NCBI RefSeq assembly: GCF_051216895.1
Contig: NZ_JBPKAO010000007.1
Coordinates: 1 to 64,000 of the forward strand
Reading direction: 5' to 3'
From: Aquipuribacter sp051216895
Lineage (GTDB): Bacteria; Actinomycetota; Actinomycetes; Actinomycetales; JBBAYJ01
Length of the DNA: 64,000 bases
In this document: positions 34,267-43,541 of the stretch, one piece after another
Layout: every line of letters begins with the position of its first letter
Numbering within the stretch: the stretch's first letter is position 1
Translations under genes and position numbers: made by a program
Notes under the pieces: generated by a model
Told to the model about the DNA's origin: nothing
What the model saw: only the letters and a program-made list of their open reading frames with translations
Database searches by the model: none

Positions 34267-36761
34267 CGGGGCACCCCACCCAGCACGACGACCGTGCCCG
34301 CCGGCCGGGCGCCCGAGCCGTCGCGCCGGGTGTCGGTCGGGGGCATCCCGACCGGGACCCCGGTGGCTCCGGCGGCCAGCGCGGGACCGACCCCCACCCA
34401 GGCCGCGACCAGCACGTCCTCGCCCTTGAGGAAGCGGTGGGCCCGCACCCCACCGGTGCCTCGGCCCTTGGCCGGGTAGAGCTCGAAGGGGGTGACCTTG
34501 ACGGAGGAGGCGGGGCTGCCCGGAAGCTGCCCGGCGCCGCCCGCCGCGGTCGCGAGCACCACCGGCGCCTGCGCCCCGTCGTCCCCGGTGGGCGCCACCG
34601 TCCCGGCGAACAGCACCCTGGCGCCGGCGGCCAGGCGGATCCCGGCCATCCCGCCTGCGGGGCGGCCCTGCGGCCGGACGGCCGTGGCCGGGAAGTGCAG
34701 CAGGCTGGCGTCGTCGGTGACGATGACGATCTCGTCGTCGTCGGCGACGTCGAACGCCGCGACCACCTCGTCACCGTCGACCAGCCGCACCACCTCCCAC
34801 TCCTCCCGCCCGGGCGGGGCGTCCGGGACGACCCGCTTGACGACCCCGCGCGCGGTGACCAGGCCGGGCCCGGCCCCCGGCCGGGAACCGGCCGCCAGGT
34901 CCACCAGGCCCACGACCCGCTCCCCGGCGGCCAGACCGGCGGCCTCGCTGACCGACACCCCGCCCGACAGCGACACCGGGGACGCGGTCGAGGGCAGTGC
35001 GGGCAGGTCGACCACCGGGAGCCGCACCAGACGGCCCGTGCTGGTCACCACCCCGACGTGCGCCCGCGCCGACGTCGTCACCGCGGCGAGCATGACGTCG
35101 TGGCGGCTGCGGTCGCGGGCGGTCAGCGGCAGGGTCAGCGGGCTCAGGTCGGCCGTACGGGCCAGCAGTCCGGTGGCCCCCCACAGCACCCGGCAGGGCT
35201 CGTCGGCGATCTCCAGCGTGACGTCGGCCGCCCGGCCGCGCTGGACGGGCAGGTCGCCCTCCAGCAGGACGGTGCGCCGGGGGGTGCCGTGCTCGGCCAC
35301 CACGGCGTCGAGCTCGTCGGCGACCAGGTCGCGCAGCCGCTCCTCGCTGCCCAGCAGCTCCCGCAGGCCCTCGATCCGCTCCCGCAGCTCGTCGCGGCGG
35401 GCCTCCAGCTCGATGGTCGAGAACCGGGTCAGCCGGCGCAGCCGCATCTCGAGGATGTGCTCGGCCTGCACCTGGGACAGCTCGAACACCGTCATCAGCC
35501 GGTCCCGGGCGGTGCCGGAGTCGTCGCTGGTCCGGATCACCTGGATGACCTCGTCGATGTCCAGCACGGCCACGAGCAGGCCCTCGACCAGGTGCAGGTC
35601 GCGCTCGGCGACCTGCAGCCGGTGCGCCGTCCGGCGGCGAACCACGCCGATGCGGAAGTCGACGTAGACCCGGAGCAGCTCGCGCAGGCCCAGGGTGCGG
35701 GGCTGGCCGTCGACCAGGGCGACGTTGTTGACGCTGAACGCCTCCTCCAGGGGGGTCAGGCGGTACAGCTGGTGCAGCACGGCGTCGGGGTCGAACCCGG
35801 ACTTCAGCTCGACCACGACCCGCATGCCGCGGGTCCGGTCGGACAGGTCGGTGAGGGCGGAGATGCCGTCCAGCTTCTTGGCCTGGACGGCGTCCTTGAT
35901 CTTCTCGATCAGCCGCTCCGGGCCCACGCCGTAGGGCAGCTCGGTGACGACCAGGCCCTTGCGGCGCGCGGTGACGGCCTCGACCTCGACCCGCCCCCGC
36001 ACCCGGAACGACCCGCGGCCGGTCTCGTAGGCCTCACGGACGCCGTCCAGGCCGACGACGATGCCGCCGGTGGGGAAGTCCGGCCCCGGCACGAAGCGCC
36101 CCAGGTCGGCCGTGGTGGCCTGCGGGTGGCGGACCAGGTGCCGGGCGGCGGCCACGACCTCGGCCAGGTTGTGCGGCGGCATGTTGGTCGCCATCCCCAC
36201 CGCGATGCCGCTGGCGCCGTTGACCAGCAGGTTGGGGAAGGCGGCCGGCAGCACCTCGGGCTGCTGCAGCGACCCGTCGTAGTTGTCGACCGTGTCGACG
36301 ACGTCCTCGTCCAGGCCGGCCGTGAGCAGGGCGGCGGCGGGGGCGGGGCGCGCCTCGGTGTAGCGGGCGGCGGCGGGACCGGCATCCAGGGAGCCGAAGT
36401 TGCCGTGCCCGTCGACCAGCGGCAGCCGCATGGTGAACGGCTGCGCCATCCGGACCAGGGCGTCGTAGATCGCCCCGTCGCCGTGCGGGTGGAGCTTGCC
36501 CATCACCTCGCCGACCACCCGGGCGCTCTTGACGTGCCCCCGGTCCGGCCGCAGCCCCATGTCGGCCATCTGGTAGACGATGCGCCGCTGCACGGGCTTG
36601 AGCCCGTCGCGGGCGTCGGGCAGCGCCCGGGAGTAGATGACCGAGTAGGCGTACTCCAGGAACGCGCCCTGCATCTCCTCCTCGACGTCGATGTCGACGA
36701 CGTGGCCGCCGTCGACGGAACCGTCGGGCGCGTCGTCCGGGCGTCGTCGTGTGGGGCTCAC
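34263..36761 (-). CDS. parC: DNA topoisomerase IV subunit A
   Basis: The 832-residue breakage-reunion subunit has the catalytic Tyr134 in AARYTEAR, the drug-region segment KLHPHGDGAIYDALVRMAQP (Gly96 at the position of E. coli GyrA Ser83, Asp100 at Asp87), LVNGASGIAVGMATNMPPHN and SALTDLSDRTRGMRVV. The C-terminal blades lack a clear GyrA box QRRGGRG, which supports ParC rather than GyrA. The start is the GTG at 36761, with CACAAT 6 nt upstream. It partners ParE, encoded about 3 kb away on the other strand. Confidence 0.92.
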   Translation of the reverse strand: MSPTRRRPDDAPDGSVDGGHVVDIDVEEEMQGAFLEYAYSVIYSRALPDARDGLKPVQRRIVYQMADMGLRPDRGHVKSARVVGEVMGKLHPHGDGAIYDALVRMAQPFTMRLPLVDGHGNFGSLDAGPAAARYTEARPAPAAALLTAGLDEDVVDTVDNYDGSLQQPEVLPAAFPNLLVNGASGIAVGMATNMPPHNLAEVVAAARHLVRHPQATTADLGRFVPGPDFPTGGIVVGLDGVREAYETGRGSFRVRGRVEVEAVTARRKGLVVTELPYGVGPERLIEKIKDAVQAKKLDGISALTDLSDRTRGMRVVVELKSGFDPDAVLHQLYRLTPLEEAFSVNNVALVDGQPRTLGLRELLRVYVDFRIGVVRRRTAHRLQVAERDLHLVEGLLVAVLDIDEVIQVIRTSDDSGTARDRLMTVFELSQVQAEHILEMRLRRLTRFSTIELEARRDELRERIEGLRELLGSEERLRDLVADELDAVVAEHGTPRRTVLLEGDLPVQRGRAADVTLEIADEPCRVLWGATGLLARTADLSPLTLPLTARDRSRHDVMLAAVTTSARAHVGVVTSTGRLVRLPVVDLPALPSTASPVSLSGGVSVSEAAGLAAGERVVGLVDLAAGSRPGAGPGLVTARGVVKRVVPDAPPGREEWEVVRLVDGDEVVAAFDVADDDEIVIVTDDASLLHFPATAVRPQGRPAGGMAGIRLAAGARVLFAGTVAPTGDDGAQAPVVLATAAGGAGQLPGSPASSVKVTPFELYPAKGRGTGGVRAHRFLKGEDVLVAAWVGVGPALAAGATGVPVGMPPTDTRRDGSGARPAGTVVVLGGVPR

Positions 36762-36767
36762 CCCCCG

Positions 36768-36773
36768 ATTGTG
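36768..36773 (-). promoter_or_regulatory. -10 element for a leaderless parC transcript
   Basis: CACAAT on the minus strand is followed by exactly 6 nt and the parC GTG. Confidence 0.45.
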
Positions 36774-36832
36774 ACGGAGCCCACCGCCTCGACCCGCGAC
36801 CGGTGCGGCGGCGCGTCGCGCGGGCGGCCCGG

Positions 36833-36838
36833 TAGCGT
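36833..36838 (+). promoter_or_regulatory. -10 element for a leaderless acetyltransferase transcript
   Basis: TAGCGT lies 7 nt before the GTG at 36846. The gene diverges from parC with an 84-bp shared promoter region. Confidence 0.5.
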
Positions 36839-36845
36839 CGGGGTC

Positions 36846-39515
36846 GTGAGCGAAGCCGTGGTCGCGGCCTACCCGTCGCACTGGGAGGCGGACGTCGTCC
36901 TGAGGGACGGCGGGGTGGCGCACGTCCGTCCGGTCCGCCCCGACGACGCACCCCGGATCGAGCGCTTCCACGCGGCGCAGAGCCCCGAGAGCATCTACTT
37001 CCGCTTCTTCGCGCCGATGCCCCGCATCAGCGCGGCCGACATGCGCCGTTTCGTCCACGTCGACCACGTCCGTCGGGTGGCCCTGGTGGCCACGGTCCGT
37101 GACGAGATCGTCGGCATCGGCCGGTACGAGGGCACCTGGCGCGCGGGGGCGGCCGCGGCCCGGGACCGCACGGCGGAGGTGGCCTTCAACATCGCCGACG
37201 CCCACCGCGGACGGGGGATCGGGTCGGTGCTGCTGGAGCACCTGGCGGCGGCCGCCCTGGAGAACGGGGTGTCGCGCTTCACCGCCGACGTCCTGCCCAC
37301 CAACCAGCGCATGCTGGGCGTGTTCCGCGAGGCCGGCTACGAGGTCGCCCACCACCTGGACGACGGCATCATCGAGGTCGGCTTCGACATCGACCCGACC
37401 GAGCGGTCGATCGCGGTGATGGCGGCCCGGGAGCACCGGGCGGAGTCGCTCAGCATGCAGGCGCTGCTCAACGCCCGCTCCGTGGTCGTCGTGGGGGCCA
37501 GCCGGGACGCGTCGTCCTTCGGGGCCCGGATGCTGCACGCGGTCACCCAGGGGCGCTTCGCGGGCCCGGTCCACGTGGTCAACCGCGAGGCCCTCGAGGT
37601 GGGCGGGGCCCCGTCCTACGCCTCCGTCGACGAGGTGCCCGGACCGGTCGACCTCGCCCTGGTCGCGGTGCCGGCCGCGTCGGTGCCGGAGGTGCTGGGC
37701 CAGTGCATCGACCTGGGCGTCAAGGGCGCCGTGATCGTGTCCAGCGGGTTCGCCGAGGTCGGTCCCGAGGGCGTGGCCCTGCAGCACGAGGTGGTGCGGA
37801 TCGCGCGCGCCAACGGCATCCGGGTCATCGGCCCCAACAGCTTCGGGATCATCAACACCGACCCGATGGTCAGCCTCAACGCCTCCGTCGCCCCGGCGAT
37901 GCCGTCCGCGGGCCACCTGGCCCTGTTCAGCCAGTCCGGCGGCCTGGGCGTCGCCGTGCTGTCCAGCGCGGAGCGACGGGGCCTGGGCCTGTCGTCGTTC
38001 CTGTCCGCGGGCAACCGTGCCGACGTGTCCGGCAACGACGCCATGCAGTACTGGCTGGACGACCCGCGGACGTCCGTGGTGGGGCTGTACCTGGAGAGCG
38101 TCGGCAACCCGCGCAAGTTCTCGCGCATCGCCCGCCGGCTGGCCCGGGTCAAGCCGACCATCGTCGTCAAGTCCGGGGTCAGCGCCTTCGGGGTGCCGCC
38201 GGGCCACGAGGTGCGCGAGTCCGCGGCACCCCCCGAGGCGTTCGACGCCATGCTCCGCCAGGCCGGGGTGATCCGGACCGAGAACCTGCACCAGCTGTTC
38301 GACGTGGCGCAGATCGTGCTGCACCAGCCGCTGCCGGCGGGTGACCGCGTCGCGGTGGTGGGCAACTCGCCCGCGCTCAGCGCCCTGGCGGCCGACGCCT
38401 GCGCCTCCTGGGGCCTGACGGTGGTGGGGGAGCCCCTGTCGGTGCGCTCGGAGGCGGACGCGGCGGAGTTCGACGCGGCGCTGAAGCAGGTCTACGACCG
38501 CGACGACGTCGACGCCGTGGTCGCCAGCTTCATCCCCCCGCTGCAGGCCGACACCGACCAGGTCCAGCTGGCGCTGCAGGAGCGGGCCGACGGGTCGGGC
38601 CGCACCACGGTGGCGTGCTTCATCGGCCCCCGCCTGGTGGGCTCGGCGACCGGTGACCTCGCCCCGGTCCCGGCCTACCCGCTGCCCGAGGACGCCGTGC
38701 GGGCCCTGGCCTCGGTGGTCCGCTACGCCCAGTGGCGGCGACGGGAGACCGGTCCGCCGGTCGACCCGGCCGGGGTCGACACCCGGGCCGCCCGCGCCCT
38801 GGTGGACTCCGTCCTGGCCGGGGCCCCCGCCGGTCGGGACCTCACCCGCGCGGAGGTGACGAGCCTGCTGGGCGCCTACGGCGTGGACCTGTGGGACAGC
38901 CGTGAGGTGCGCGACCCCGCCGCGGCGGCGGCCGCCGCCGCCGAGCTCGGCTACCCGGCCGTGCTCAAGGCCGCCGGGCTCCGGCACCGCCTCGACACCG
39001 GGGGGATCCGGATGAACATCGACGACGAGGACGAGCTCCGCGCCGACGTCCAGGGGATGCAGGCCGAGCTGGGGGCCGACGACGCCGGCATGCTGCTGGT
39101 GCAGCGGCAGGCGCCGCGCGGGGTGTCGACGGTGCTGACCACCACCGAGGACCCGTTGTTCGGCCCGATCGTGTCCTTCGGGCTGGCCGGGGACGCCATC
39201 GACCTGCTGGGCGACGTGGCCCACCGGATCCCGCCGCTGACCACGACCGACGTCCACGACCTGGTCCGGGGGGTCAAGGCCGCGCCGCGCCTGTTCGGGC
39301 ACGGCGGCCGGGTCGCGGTGGACGTGGGCGCGCTCGAGGACGTCGTGGCGCGGGTCTCGCGACTCGCCGAGGACCTGCCCCAGGTCGCCCGGCTGCGCCT
39401 GCAACCGGTCCACGTGCACCCCGGCGGCGTCGCGGTGCTGGACGCCACCGCCCGGGTGGCGCCGCCACCGACCCGCGCGGACGGCGTCCGGCGGGCCCTG
39501 CTGGCGCTGCCCTGA
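36846..39515 (+). CDS. Pat-type protein lysine acetyltransferase (GNAT fused to acyl-CoA-synthetase-like domains)
   Basis: The 889-residue protein starts with a GNAT domain (AFNIADAHRGRGIGSVLLEH at about 113-132), then a CoA-binding Rossmann domain (RSVVVVGASRDASSFGARML), succinyl-CoA-ligase-like domains (GPNSFGIINTDPMVSLNASV, SQSGGLGVAVL) and a C-terminal ATP-grasp domain (ELGYPAVLKAAGLRHRLDTG). The N-terminal GNAT order is that of Streptomyces PatA; E. coli PatZ has it at the C-terminus. The SHTG catalytic-His loop of active ADP-forming synthetases is replaced by GHEVRESAAPPE, so the ligase half is probably regulatory. It likely acetylates enzymes such as acetyl-CoA synthetase. Confidence 0.9.
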   Translation: MSEAVVAAYPSHWEADVVLRDGGVAHVRPVRPDDAPRIERFHAAQSPESIYFRFFAPMPRISAADMRRFVHVDHVRRVALVATVRDEIVGIGRYEGTWRAGAAAARDRTAEVAFNIADAHRGRGIGSVLLEHLAAAALENGVSRFTADVLPTNQRMLGVFREAGYEVAHHLDDGIIEVGFDIDPTERSIAVMAAREHRAESLSMQALLNARSVVVVGASRDASSFGARMLHAVTQGRFAGPVHVVNREALEVGGAPSYASVDEVPGPVDLALVAVPAASVPEVLGQCIDLGVKGAVIVSSGFAEVGPEGVALQHEVVRIARANGIRVIGPNSFGIINTDPMVSLNASVAPAMPSAGHLALFSQSGGLGVAVLSSAERRGLGLSSFLSAGNRADVSGNDAMQYWLDDPRTSVVGLYLESVGNPRKFSRIARRLARVKPTIVVKSGVSAFGVPPGHEVRESAAPPEAFDAMLRQAGVIRTENLHQLFDVAQIVLHQPLPAGDRVAVVGNSPALSALAADACASWGLTVVGEPLSVRSEADAAEFDAALKQVYDRDDVDAVVASFIPPLQADTDQVQLALQERADGSGRTTVACFIGPRLVGSATGDLAPVPAYPLPEDAVRALASVVRYAQWRRRETGPPVDPAGVDTRAARALVDSVLAGAPAGRDLTRAEVTSLLGAYGVDLWDSREVRDPAAAAAAAAELGYPAVLKAAGLRHRLDTGGIRMNIDDEDELRADVQGMQAELGADDAGMLLVQRQAPRGVSTVLTTTEDPLFGPIVSFGLAGDAIDLLGDVAHRIPPLTTTDVHDLVRGVKAAPRLFGHGGRVAVDVGALEDVVARVSRLAEDLPQVARLRLQPVHVHPGGVAVLDATARVAPPPTRADGVRRALLALP

Positions 39516-39595
39516 TGGGCACGCCGTGAGGCCCACCCGGGCGAGCCTGTGGGCACCCGTCCACGGCCGGGCCTCCCCGGTGGCAGGATCGTCCC

Positions 39596-40261
39596 GTGCG
39601 TGAGACCCGGCCCGGCGCCCGCAGCGCCGACGACGTCCAGCTCCCCCCGCAGCTGCTCCGCGCCATCGAGCGCGCCGGGTACTACCCGGCGGTGGTGGCC
39701 GACGTGGTCCGCACGGCCGTGGCGGGCGAGGAGTGCGTCGACCACTTCGTGCACCCGGAGACCACGTTCGACGAGGGCGACCAGGTCCGACGGCACGTCA
39801 CGGTGCTGGTCCTCACCCCCAACCGCCTGATCGTCGCCCACGCCGACGACCACAGCGAGGCCGACGGCCACGCCGCGACGGCGGCCACCCACCCGGACCC
39901 GGTGCGCGCGGTCGACGCCGGGCGCACCTACGCGGCGGCCAGCACCGAGGCCGTACCGCTGGACCGGGTGACGGCCGTGGTCGTCACCCACGTCATCGAC
40001 CGGCCCGAGCGCTACCGACCCGGCGGGATGCCGCGCGAGGTCACCCTGGGCGTGGCGTGGGGCATCGCCAGCCGGGTGGACCTGGAGCCCGCCGGCTGCG
40101 CCGACCCGGAGTGCGAGGCCGACCACGGCTACACCGGCAGCGTGACCGGCGACGACCTGTCCCTGCGGGTCAGCGCCGAGGCCGAGGGGCACACCGCGGT
40201 GGAGGAGGCGCTCCGCTTCGCCCGCACGCTGTCCGCCGCGACGTCCCGGCCGCGGGCGTGA
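39596..40261 (+). CDS. DUF5998-family protein
   Basis: The 221-residue protein has AIERAGYYPAVVADVVRTAV near the N-terminus and beta-rich segments ending with a helix FARTLSAATSRPRA. From memory it matches DUF5998, a conserved actinobacterial family encoded beside the phosphodiesterase and thymidine kinase genes. There are no membrane segments or catalytic motifs. CAGGAT lies 6 nt before the GTG. Its stop overlaps the start of the next gene (GTGA). Confidence 0.85.
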   Translation: MRETRPGARSADDVQLPPQLLRAIERAGYYPAVVADVVRTAVAGEECVDHFVHPETTFDEGDQVRRHVTVLVLTPNRLIVAHADDHSEADGHAATAATHPDPVRAVDAGRTYAAASTEAVPLDRVTAVVVTHVIDRPERYRPGGMPREVTLGVAWGIASRVDLEPAGCADPECEADHGYTGSVTGDDLSLRVSAEAEGHTAVEEALRFARTLSAATSRPRA

Positions 40262-41463
40262 CCTCGCCCGACCCCGGTCAGCGCGTCCAGGTCGGCGGGG
40301 CCGGGGGACCCGCGCTGCCGGACTACTCGGCCGGGTCGCTGGCCCAGCTGCTGCCGTCGGTGGCCGGGGCGATCGGGGTGCCCGGCTACACCGACTCCCT
40401 CGGTCTGGGCGAGCAGAACCGGGTCTGCACGGTGCTGGTCGACGGCCTGGGGGCCCGGCTGCTCGCCGAGCGGGGGGGCCATGCCCCGTTCCTGCGCCGC
40501 GCCGGGGGCTCGCAGCCGGACGGCGTCCCCGCCGAGCTCCGCACGGCCGTGCCGTCGACGACCGCCACCGCGCTGACGACGCTGGGCACCGGGCGGGCCC
40601 CCGGCGCGCACGGCGTGATCGGCTACCGCGCGTTCGAGCCGGGCACGCTGCGGGTGGTCAACCACCTGACGTGGCCGGCCGACCTCGACCCCGAGGCGTG
40701 GCAGCCGTGCGCCACGGTCTTCGAGCAGGTGGCGGCGGCCGGGGTGCCGACGACGATGGTGGGTCCGGCGGCCTTCGAGGGCTCCGGGCTCACCCGGGCG
40801 GCCCTGCGGGGACCGGCCTACGTCCGCGCGGAGTCGCTGGAGGCCCGGGTCGAGGCCGCGGCCGCCGCGCTGGCGGCCTCCCCGCGCGCCCTGGTGAACG
40901 TGTACTGGGGGGACGTGGACAAGACCGGCCACGCCAAGGGCTGGCTGTCGCACGAGTGGGCGATGGAGCTCGAACGGGTCGACGAGGCGATGCAGGCGCT
41001 GCGCCGTCGGGCCCCTCGCGACGCCCTCGTCCTGCTGACCGCCGACCACGGCATGGTCGACTGCCCCCCGGCCGCGGTGTTCGACGTGGCCGACCACCCG
41101 CAGCTGCGCACCGACGTGCTGGCCACGGCCGGCGAGCCCCGTCTGGTGCAGCTGCGGGTGCGCAACGGCAGCGCCGAGGACGTGGCGTCGCGCTGGCGGG
41201 CCGTCCTGGGCGACCGGGCCTGGGTGCTCACCAGCGACGAGGCCGTGGCCGCCGGGTGGTTCGGGGCGACGAGCGCGGACGCCGCGACGGGCGCCGACGG
41301 CGGCGCCATGCGTCGCGTGGGCGAGGTGCTGGTCGCCGCCCGCGGGGACCTGGCCGTCGTCGACAGCGAACGGGACGACCGGGCGGCGCTGTCCATGGTG
41401 GGCCAGCACGGGTCGCTCACCGACGACGAGACCGCCGTCCCCCTGCTCCGGCTGCACGGCTGA
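40258..41463 (+). CDS. Alkaline-phosphatase-superfamily nucleotide pyrophosphatase/phosphodiesterase
   Basis: The 401-residue enzyme has the metal and nucleophile motifs of this family: LVDGLGARLL (Asp), PSTTATALTTLGTG (Thr nucleophile), YWGDVDKTGHAKGW (Asp, His), LLTADHGMVD (Asp, His) and MVGQHGSLTDDE (His). No signal peptide is present, so it is cytoplasmic. It probably cleaves nucleotide or phospho-diester substrates with two zinc ions. It is coupled to DUF5998 by a 4-nt overlap. Confidence 0.92.
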   Translation: MTSPDPGQRVQVGGAGGPALPDYSAGSLAQLLPSVAGAIGVPGYTDSLGLGEQNRVCTVLVDGLGARLLAERGGHAPFLRRAGGSQPDGVPAELRTAVPSTTATALTTLGTGRAPGAHGVIGYRAFEPGTLRVVNHLTWPADLDPEAWQPCATVFEQVAAAGVPTTMVGPAAFEGSGLTRAALRGPAYVRAESLEARVEAAAAALAASPRALVNVYWGDVDKTGHAKGWLSHEWAMELERVDEAMQALRRRAPRDALVLLTADHGMVDCPPAAVFDVADHPQLRTDVLATAGEPRLVQLRVRNGSAEDVASRWRAVLGDRAWVLTSDEAVAAGWFGATSADAATGADGGAMRRVGEVLVAARGDLAVVDSERDDRAALSMVGQHGSLTDDETAVPLLRLHG

Positions 41464-41469
41464 CCCCGG

Positions 41470-41475
41470 TAGCGT
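41470..41475 (+). promoter_or_regulatory. -10 element before thymidine kinase
   Basis: TAGCGT lies 8 nt before the ATG of the thymidine kinase gene and no Shine-Dalgarno is present, suggesting a leaderless or nearly leaderless transcript. Confidence 0.45.
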
Positions 41476-41483
41476 CGCCGTCC

Positions 41484-42197
41484 ATGGCCGAGCTGGTGTT
41501 CTTCTGCGGCACCATGGACTCCGGCAAGTCGACGTTGGCGCTGCAGGTCGACCACACCCGCGCGGCCCGCGGGCTCGTCGGCCTGCTGTTCACCCGTCGT
41601 GACCGGGCCGGTCGGGGCCTGCTGTCCAGCCGCCTCGGCCTTGAGCGTCCGGCCCGTGAGGTGGACGACGGCGACGACCTGTGGCAGGCCGTGGTCGAGG
41701 AGCGCCTCGCGGGCCGGCGCACCGACTACCTGGTCTGCGACGAGGCGCAGTTCTACACCCCGGCCCAGGTGGACCAGCTGGCGCGCGTGGTCGACGAGCT
41801 CGACGTCGACGTGTTCACCTTCGGCATCACCAGCGACTTCCGGGCCAAGCTGTTCCCCGGCTCCCAGCGCCTGGTCGAGCTGGCGGACCGGGTCGAGGCC
41901 CTGCAGGTGGCCGCGCTGTGCTGGTGCGGCTCGCGGGGGACCCACAACGCCCGGACCGTGGACGGGCGGATGGTCGTGGACGGCGCGCAGGTGGTGGTGG
42001 GAGACGTCACCAGCGCTCCCGGCGTGGAGGAGACCGAGGTCGCCTACGAGGTCCTCTGCCGCCGGCACTTCATGCGACGGATGACCGCGTCCGCGGCCCG
42101 GGCGGCGAGCCTGTCGCCCGACGTGCTGCCCTGGGCCCCGGACCAGTGCCCGATCGACCCCCAGGCCCAGCTCGCGGTCACGCTCGAGGCGACCTGA
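41484..42197 (+). CDS. tdk: Thymidine kinase
   Basis: The 237-residue type II enzyme phosphorylates thymidine with ATP. It has the P-loop GTMDSGKST (9-17), the Walker B-like YLVCDEAQFY with catalytic Glu, the conserved FGITSDFRAKLFPGS, and a lasso zinc site (CWCGSRGTHNAR and CRRHF). The C-terminal extension after the zinc site is about 40 residues. It follows the phosphodiesterase gene by 20 nt and has its own -10-like element, so it may have a separate promoter. Confidence 0.94.
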   Translation: MAELVFFCGTMDSGKSTLALQVDHTRAARGLVGLLFTRRDRAGRGLLSSRLGLERPAREVDDGDDLWQAVVEERLAGRRTDYLVCDEAQFYTPAQVDQLARVVDELDVDVFTFGITSDFRAKLFPGSQRLVELADRVEALQVAALCWCGSRGTHNARTVDGRMVVDGAQVVVGDVTSAPGVEETEVAYEVLCRRHFMRRMTASAARAASLSPDVLPWAPDQCPIDPQAQLAVTLEAT

Positions 42198-42224
42198 GCC
42201 GGTCCGCCCCACCGAGCAGGACGC

Positions 42225-43541
42225 TCAGCCGTCCTCGCGCTTGGCGCCGAACACGATCTCGTCCCAGCTGGGGACGGCGGAGCGTCGCGCCCGCCGCGAA
42301 CGGCGCTCGCCCGCGGCCACGGGCGTCGCCCGCACCACCGGGGTGCTGCTCGGGACCGCGTCGCGGTCCAGGTCGAGCTCGGTGAGCAGGTCGGGCTCGA
42401 TGCTGACCTCGCGGCCGTTCTCGTCGTCGCGGCCACGGCGGCCGGCGCCGGGGCCCGCTCCGGCGGCCCCCGTGCCCACCTGCACCACCGGAGCGGCAGC
42501 GCTCCCGGCCTGCTCCTGGTCGGGGCCGCCGGGCTGCGCGCCCGGCTGCTCGGGGGCGTCGTCGTGGTCCGGCTCGCCGTCGTGGCCGTCCGACGTCTGG
42601 GTGGCGTCGTGGCCGCGCCCGGTCCCGGGGGCGCCCGTCCCGGGCTGCGGCCCGCTGGTGTCGGACCCGGTGGTGTCGGACCCGGTGGTGTCGGACCCGG
42701 TGGTGTCGGACCCGGTGGTGTCGGACCCGGTGGTGTCGGACCCGGTGGTGTCGGACCCGGTGGTGTCGGACCCGGTGGTGTCGGACCCGGTCGCCTGCTC
42801 GGCGGCGGAGGCCTCGGCGTGAGGGGCCCCGGAGCCAGCGGGGGTGTCCACGGCGGGGACGGGGCGTCGGCCCCGCTGACGGGCCAGGGCGTCCAGCAGG
42901 TCGACCGTGCCGCCGCGCGGGGCCGTGGCCGCGGGTCGCTCGACGTCGAAGACCGTGTCGCGCACCGCGCTCAGCCGGCGACGTCGTTCGACCCCGGTGA
43001 GCCGCTCGGCCTCGCCGTCCACCGGCTCCAGGGAGCGGGTGCTGGTGTCGAAGGCCCAGGTGGCCTGGCTGCGGGTGGTGCCGGCCCCGGCGACCACGAC
43101 GACCTCCCAGCGGGTGCCGTCGCTACGACGGGAGTCCCAGGTGATGTCGTCCACGTCGTGGCCCTCGCCCGTCAGCACGTCCAGGACGACGCGTTCCAGG
43201 GTCAGGGTCGGGTCGCCGCCGCGGTCCACGGCCGTGGCCTGGGCCAGCTCGGCCACGTGGGCCCGCTCGGCCAGCACCGGCCCCTCGAAGCGACGCACGT
43301 AGTCCACGTCCAGGCCCGTCTGCAGGGCCACCTGCTCCGCGTCGGCGCCCGCCCGGATCCGGGACTGCACCTCGCGCGGGCCCGGCCGGTCGGAGGTGGG
43401 TGCGACGTGCGTGCCGTTGCGGGAGCGGCGCACCGCCGACCGCACCTGCTCGTCCACCGACAGCGAGAACCGGCGACCGTCGCCCGTCATCAGCACGAGG
43501 TCTCCCTCGGCGGTGACCTCCACCAGTCGCAGGGTGTCCAT
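42225..43541 (-). CDS. sepH: SepH, FtsZ-activating cell division protein
   Basis: The 438-residue protein has the N-terminal DUF3071 domain (MDTLRLVEVTAEGDLVLMTG), then a helix-turn-helix around residues 55-90 (RAGADAEQVALQTGLDVDYV) that in Streptomyces binds and stimulates FtsZ. The C-terminal half is disordered and carries nine TGSDT repeats. The last basic motif RRARRSAVPSWDEIVFG is conserved in SepH. SepH is needed for regular division septa. It converges with thymidine kinase and diverges from ferrochelatase. Confidence 0.92.
   Translation of the reverse strand: MDTLRLVEVTAEGDLVLMTGDGRRFSLSVDEQVRSAVRRSRNGTHVAPTSDRPGPREVQSRIRAGADAEQVALQTGLDVDYVRRFEGPVLAERAHVAELAQATAVDRGGDPTLTLERVVLDVLTGEGHDVDDITWDSRRSDGTRWEVVVVAGAGTTRSQATWAFDTSTRSLEPVDGEAERLTGVERRRRLSAVRDTVFDVERPAATAPRGGTVDLLDALARQRGRRPVPAVDTPAGSGAPHAEASAAEQATGSDTTGSDTTGSDTTGSDTTGSDTTGSDTTGSDTTGSDTTGSDTSGPQPGTGAPGTGRGHDATQTSDGHDGEPDHDDAPEQPGAQPGGPDQEQAGSAAAPVVQVGTGAAGAGPGAGRRGRDDENGREVSIEPDLLTELDLDRDAVPSSTPVVRATPVAAGERRSRRARRSAVPSWDEIVFGAKREDG
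42661..42790 (-). repeat. 15-bp tandem repeat array inside sepH
   Basis: Eight identical copies of TCGGACCCGGTGGTG (plus-strand reading) run from 42661 to 42780, followed by a partial copy. They encode TGSDT units in SepH. Perfect identity between copies implies recent slippage or gene conversion, so the number of copies probably varies between strains. Confidence 0.9.

Noticed and set aside
42661..42790. Repeat array considered as a CRISPR
   Set aside because: Units are 15 bp, contiguous without spacers, and in frame inside sepH.
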